A DNA stretch of 64,000 nucleotides, taken from contig JACPUU010000008.1 of NCBI GenBank assembly GCA_016192075.1, positions 1 to 64,000 of the forward strand, read 5' to 3'. Below are positions 59,877 to 64,000 of the stretch, one piece after another (position 1 is the stretch's first letter; every line of letters begins with the position of its first letter). Under the pieces are notes generated by a model, which was given only the letters and a program-made list of their open reading frames with translations, searched no databases and was not told where the DNA came from. The DNA comes from Bacteroidota bacterium (GTDB lineage Bacteria > Bacteroidota > Bacteroidia > Flavobacteriales_D > Crocinitomicaceae). The position numbers were made by a program, and so were the translations under genes.

Positions 59877-60005
59877 TTATATAAGCTTATCAACCTCCCT
59901 GATTTTTATTTCGGGCGAATACAGATAACACGGCAGGGAAAGTCCGTTCAAAAGAGCGGTCTGCTTTTGTATTGTCATTACGCTATGTCTGTTTGTCTGT
60001 TTCAT
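59877..60005 (-). CDS. Mini-gene B: possible 42-residue peptide (or sRNA)
   Basis: ATG at 60005 opens a 42-codon frame containing LLNGLSLPCYLYSPEIKIRE. It has its own promoter (60024-60054) and a strong terminator, making a unit of about 190 nt. The peptide resembles mini-gene A (60303-60416): LNGLSLPCYLYSPEI against LQDLYPCSLLPQI. No known family; a non-coding RNA is the alternative. Confidence 0.45.
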   Translation of the reverse strand: MKQTNRHSVMTIQKQTALLNGLSLPCYLYSPEIKIREVDKLI

Positions 60006-60023
60006 AATTTAATCTAATCGGCA

Positions 60024-60054
60024 CAAAGGTGAAAACAGTTTTTGAATTACGCAA
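60024..60054 (-). promoter_or_regulatory. Promoter of mini-gene B
   Basis: On the minus strand TTG (complement 60052-60054), 20-bp spacer, CACCTTTG (complement 60024-60031), one mismatch to TAnnTTTG. Confidence 0.55.
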
Positions 60055-60237
60055 GCAAAAATTAAAATTATTTTTATGATTATCAAATAGTTAATTCGAT
60101 TTTTTAGGCAAAGAAATTCCTGTCCGCTTCATCGCGAATCTGTACATTCCGGCAACTGACTGTCTCCCAATTGGCTTTGTGTTTCAACACTCGTTTTCTA
60201 TTTTTTTACAATCCCGATTTTATCATTCAAATTTTTC

Positions 60238-60270
60238 AAAAAAAAAGCGTCCAACTTTCATTGGACGCTT
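60238..60270 (-). terminator. Intrinsic terminator after mini-gene A / RtcB
   Basis: AAGCGTCCAA/TTGGACGCTT 10-bp stem with a long T run on the minus strand. Confidence 0.9.
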
Positions 60271-60302
60271 TGCGATTCATCTATAATTACGTTTATTCTA
60301 TT

Positions 60303-60416
60303 CTATAACTGCAATTTTTTGAGCACACAACGTCCTGCTTCCGCATAAATTTGCGGGAGTAGCGAACAGGGATATAAATCCTGCAGAACGTTTATATGTT
60401 GTACTCTTTTTACCAT
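60303..60416 (-). CDS. Mini-gene A: possible 37-residue peptide
   Basis: ATG at 60416 opens a 37-codon frame (MVKRVQHINVLQDLYPCSLL, then PQIYAEAGRCVLKKLQL). It starts 42 bp after the RtcB-like stop, on the same strand, and is followed by a strong terminator. It resembles mini-gene B around a P-C-x-L core. Confidence is limited by size. Confidence 0.4.
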   Translation of the reverse strand: MVKRVQHINVLQDLYPCSLLPQIYAEAGRCVLKKLQL

Positions 60417-60457
60417 TTAAATTTAGTTTCGGAATTTTTCCTCTTTGCATCAGACGT

Positions 60458-61915
<1,458 letters not shown>

Positions 61916-62019
61916 TTAAGTGGTACTGCGCAGTGGAATTGCGTAGATGAAATTATTTTTTAAAAGGGCTAATTTTAGTGGGGTTCAGGCCCATCAAAAA
62001 AATAATTTTCAAAAAAAGC

Positions 62020-62051
62020 TTGCATGCTGTTTCTTTTATGCTTTACCTTTG
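62020..62051 (+). promoter_or_regulatory. Promoter of the second RtcB operon
   Basis: TTG (62020-62022), 21-bp spacer, TACCTTTG (62044-62051), a full match to TAnnTTTG, identical in -7 box to the ppk1 promoter. Confidence 0.7.
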
Positions 62052-62094
62052 GCCCCGGAATATTCTTCCCAAAATTAAGAAAAGGAGGATCACC

Positions 62095-62139
62095 ATGACA
62101 GAGCGCACTCTTATATCACCTATGCCACTCACTGCGTAA
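62095..62139 (+). CDS. Possible 14-residue leader peptide
   Basis: AAAGGAGG lies six bases before an ATG that opens MTERTLISPMPLTA. Such a strong Shine-Dalgarno is rare in Bacteroidota, where most genes here have none. AGAGCGC near its start can pair with GCGGCTCT just after its stop. It sits in the long leader of the rtcB-associated operon and could control it. Confidence 0.5.
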   Translation: MTERTLISPMPLTA

Positions 62140-62269
62140 AACGCGGCTCTGCATTTCTTTGTATTTCATTTACGATTTAACGAATTCAGACCGCGGAAGA
62201 TTTCACGTTTCGTGTTCTTGTTTACGCTTTGCCGGCAATCTCACTGATTTCTAACAAAACAAAATAACA

Positions 62270-63022
62270 ATGAACACAAACGATTGGGCGTATTACGCCC
62301 ATTGCAGTCGTTTGAAAACAAAACGAACCAAAAAACGATTGCAGAAAAAAGATCAGGAAAAACAACTGATCAGCATGGCCAAAGAACTCTTTGCTCTTTA
62401 CGAAAAGCAGCGGAATCGTGAATACGAAAAACTGGAGAACCCTTATCAAAAAGGATGGCTTCGGACCTTTGTTCTACGCGATGAAACCACGCTTTTACCA
62501 ACGGCTACTGTTTTTGAAAAAATACTGAATGTCATTAATACCATTCAGTACAGCGAACGGCGCGATTTTAAAATAAAACGCCGGCGTTTCAGAAAACGAG
62601 TCTATGTGAAAAAGCCACAGGAACTGACGGTTTTGAATGAATTGCAGCTTAACCGTTTGTTCAATGAAAAAGAACGGAACTATTTTGAACGGGTTGAGCA
62701 TTTTGATCAAAAAAGGCGCACCACCGTGGTGCGGTATCATTTTATGCAACCCTGGCGATTCAGGTTGAAAGTGAGTCCTTACATGATCACACATGTGCGG
62801 ATTGTAGACGCCGAATCAACACAAAAAATTTCAGAAATCCGTTCACGGTTGCTGGGTCAAAACCTGGAGGCACGCATGTGGAAAATGCTCTATGGCTATG
62901 CTGCAAACAAACGATGGAGGTGTGAACCACCTCCCAGGTACAAACATTTTATTAAATCAGAGCCCGTTCACAAACTAAAGCGGGACTATGAAACAGAAAA
63001 ATTATATGGGAATAAAAATTAA
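62270..63022 (+). CDS. Basic protein of unknown function, RtcB operon
   Basis: The 250-residue protein is strongly basic (RLKTKRTKKRLQKKDQEKQ, FKIKRRRFRKRVYVKK, KRRTTVVRYHF) and has no signal peptide or known motif. The charge suggests RNA binding. Its last 17 bases overlap the start of the downstream RtcB gene in another frame, so they are translationally coupled and may work as substrate adapter and ligase. Confidence 0.75.
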   Translation: MNTNDWAYYAHCSRLKTKRTKKRLQKKDQEKQLISMAKELFALYEKQRNREYEKLENPYQKGWLRTFVLRDETTLLPTATVFEKILNVINTIQYSERRDFKIKRRRFRKRVYVKKPQELTVLNELQLNRLFNEKERNYFERVEHFDQKRRTTVVRYHFMQPWRFRLKVSPYMITHVRIVDAESTQKISEIRSRLLGQNLEARMWKMLYGYAANKRWRCEPPPRYKHFIKSEPVHKLKRDYETEKLYGNKN

Positions 63023-64000
63023 AGGAAAAGAATTGTACAACATTGGTTATGACAATGACACGTCACGATCAATGGCCGTAGAAACGGCATCGCGCTTTTT
63101 CAAGCACGAAACCAGGGCAGACATTCTGAAACTATTTGAATCCGTTCGGCTTAATCCACACACTTACCTTGAGGATTACCGACTCTTTAAACTTGCCAAT
63201 ACGTTCATTGAAAAGGTGATTGAAAAACCCTTTACAGTATATGAGCTGCATGAAAAAGCCGAACACTTTAAAATTTACGGCCATGCTTTTATTGAAGAAG
63301 AGGCTAAAAAACAAATGGAAATGGCTATGCGTTTACCAGTGAGTAAAAAAGGGGCTCTGATGCCCGATGCACACAGTGGTTTCGGTTTACCAATTGGCGG
63401 TGTGCTGGCAACTGAAAATGCGGTTATACCCTATGGCGTTGGTGTAGACATCGGGTGCAGAATGGCCCTGTCCATTTATGATCTGCCTGAAAAATACATC
63501 CAGCGCAATGCATTTGAAATGAAACGCGTGCTGAAAGAATTTACACATTTTGGTATGGAAGGGAATTTAGATTTTAAGCAAGAGCATGATGTACTGGACC
63601 GCTCCGAATTTCAACTCACTGATTTGTTGCGCAAGTTACATGGCAAAGCAGCCAAACAATTAGGTTCATCAGGCAGTGGCAATCACTTTGTGGAATTTGG
63701 TGTGATTGATTTGTATGAACAGAATACGCTGACCATGCCTGCGGGAAAATACGTGGCGCTTTTATCCCATTCCGGATCACGGGGATTGGGAGCTAATGTT
63801 GCACAACATTACACCAATCTGGCCATGGAAATCTGCAAACTACCGCGTGAAGCCAAACACATGGCCTGGCTTGACCTGAATTCCGCCGAAGGGCAGGAAT
63901 ACTGGCTGAGTATGAACCTGGCCGGTGATTACGCCAGAGCCTGTCATGACCGCATTCATTTAAATCTCTCCAAAAATCTTGGAATAAAACCGGTTTGTAA
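63006..64000 (+). CDS. rtcB: RtcB-family RNA ligase, second copy, cut by window end
   Basis: ATG at 63006 opens a frame that runs off the window after about 331 codons. It has GALMPDAHSGFGLPIGGVLA, PYGVGVDIGCRMAL (first metal Cys), GSSGSGNHFVEFGVI and LLSHSGSRGLGANVAQHY, the canonical RtcB metal sites. The guanylation His would lie beyond the window. It differs clearly from the copy at 60458, so they are distinct paralogues, perhaps with different RNA targets. Confidence 0.95.
   Translation, partial: MGIKIKGKELYNIGYDNDTSRSMAVETASRFFKHETRADILKLFESVRLNPHTYLEDYRLFKLANTFIEKVIEKPFTVYELHEKAEHFKIYGHAFIEEEAKKQMEMAMRLPVSKKGALMPDAHSGFGLPIGGVLATENAVIPYGVGVDIGCRMALSIYDLPEKYIQRNAFEMKRVLKEFTHFGMEGNLDFKQEHDVLDRSEFQLTDLLRKLHGKAAKQLGSSGSGNHFVEFGVIDLYEQNTLTMPAGKYVALLSHSGSRGLGANVAQHYTNLAMEICKLPREAKHMAWLDLNSAEGQEYWLSMNLAGDYARACHDRIHLNLSKNLGIKPVC

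Noticed and set aside
59140-59884. Protein-coding ORFs of 60-140 codons over the tRNA array
   Set aside because: They run through tRNA genes and hairpins on either strand and encode no protein-like sequence.

Overview
The window looks like chromosomal DNA of a member of the Bacteroidota, probably a flavobacterium-like lineage. The signs are two large secreted proteases with C-terminal type IX secretion sorting domains, a MoaC-MoaB fusion, a GH3-family protein, a DnaG primase with a degenerate zinc ribbon, several SPII lipoproteins, few Shine-Dalgarno sequences, and promoters that fit the Bacteroidota pattern TTG-N18..21-TAnnTTTG. No rRNA, CRISPR array, transposase, integrase or phage structural gene was recognised. 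Everything here comes from reading the sequence; no search was run.

0-42 kb is mostly ordinary. It starts with a 50-bp tandem repeat, then glycosyltransferase, rsgA-dtd, an MBOAT/SGNH-like pair with a heptosyltransferase-like gene, molybdopterin genes (moaE, moaCB), the S8 and M14 secreted peptidases, GH3, mscS, dnaG, a LuxE-like gene, ppk1-ppx (with a possible attenuator in the leader), a Kir channel, hsp20, a YdjC deacetylase, a J-domain/KTSC fusion, lipoproteins, a prolyl oligopeptidase, two paralogous small secreted proteins, an FNT channel and a thioredoxin-like lipoprotein-type protein.

42.3-53 kb holds tRNA-Gly(GCC) and tRNA-Leu(TAA) with hairpin-rich flanks, an S23-type four-helix-bundle gene, and then one compact 12-gene, ~9-kb operon for NAD+, ADP-ribose and RNA-end chemistry. 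Its order is NrtR-like Nudix regulator, PRPP-synthetase-like, NADAR, KptA, 2OG-Fe(II) oxygenase, PPP-type phosphatase, DUF4291, NAMPT-like, macrodomain, ART-like small protein, SPFH and NAD-kinase-like. Two matching 15-bp inverted repeats flank its promoter. The gene set would fit sensing free ADP-ribose, rebuilding NAD+ (salvage, or the ADP-ribose-based reconstitution known from phages), removing ADP-ribose marks and healing RNA ends under toxin or phage attack.

53.4-64 kb continues the RNA theme. It has two Pol-beta-type nucleotidyltransferases, a tRNA array on the minus strand (Ser-TGA, Pro-TGG, Cys-GCA, Leu-TAG and, further away, Tyr-GTA), a small TfoX/SRPBCC/VOC cluster facing a GlxA-type regulator, two tiny genes with strong terminators, and two RtcB-family ligase genes around an unknown basic protein. 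The strangest observation is that tRNA-Tyr and tRNA-Pro each carry a palindromic insertion inside the T-loop (54 and 27 nt), while the rest of each cloverleaf is intact. Tandem RtcB genes and KptA, which are RNA-splicing/repair enzymes elsewhere, lie within 15 kb. Whether these are pseudogenes, hairpin intervening sequences or true introns is the main question the window raises.
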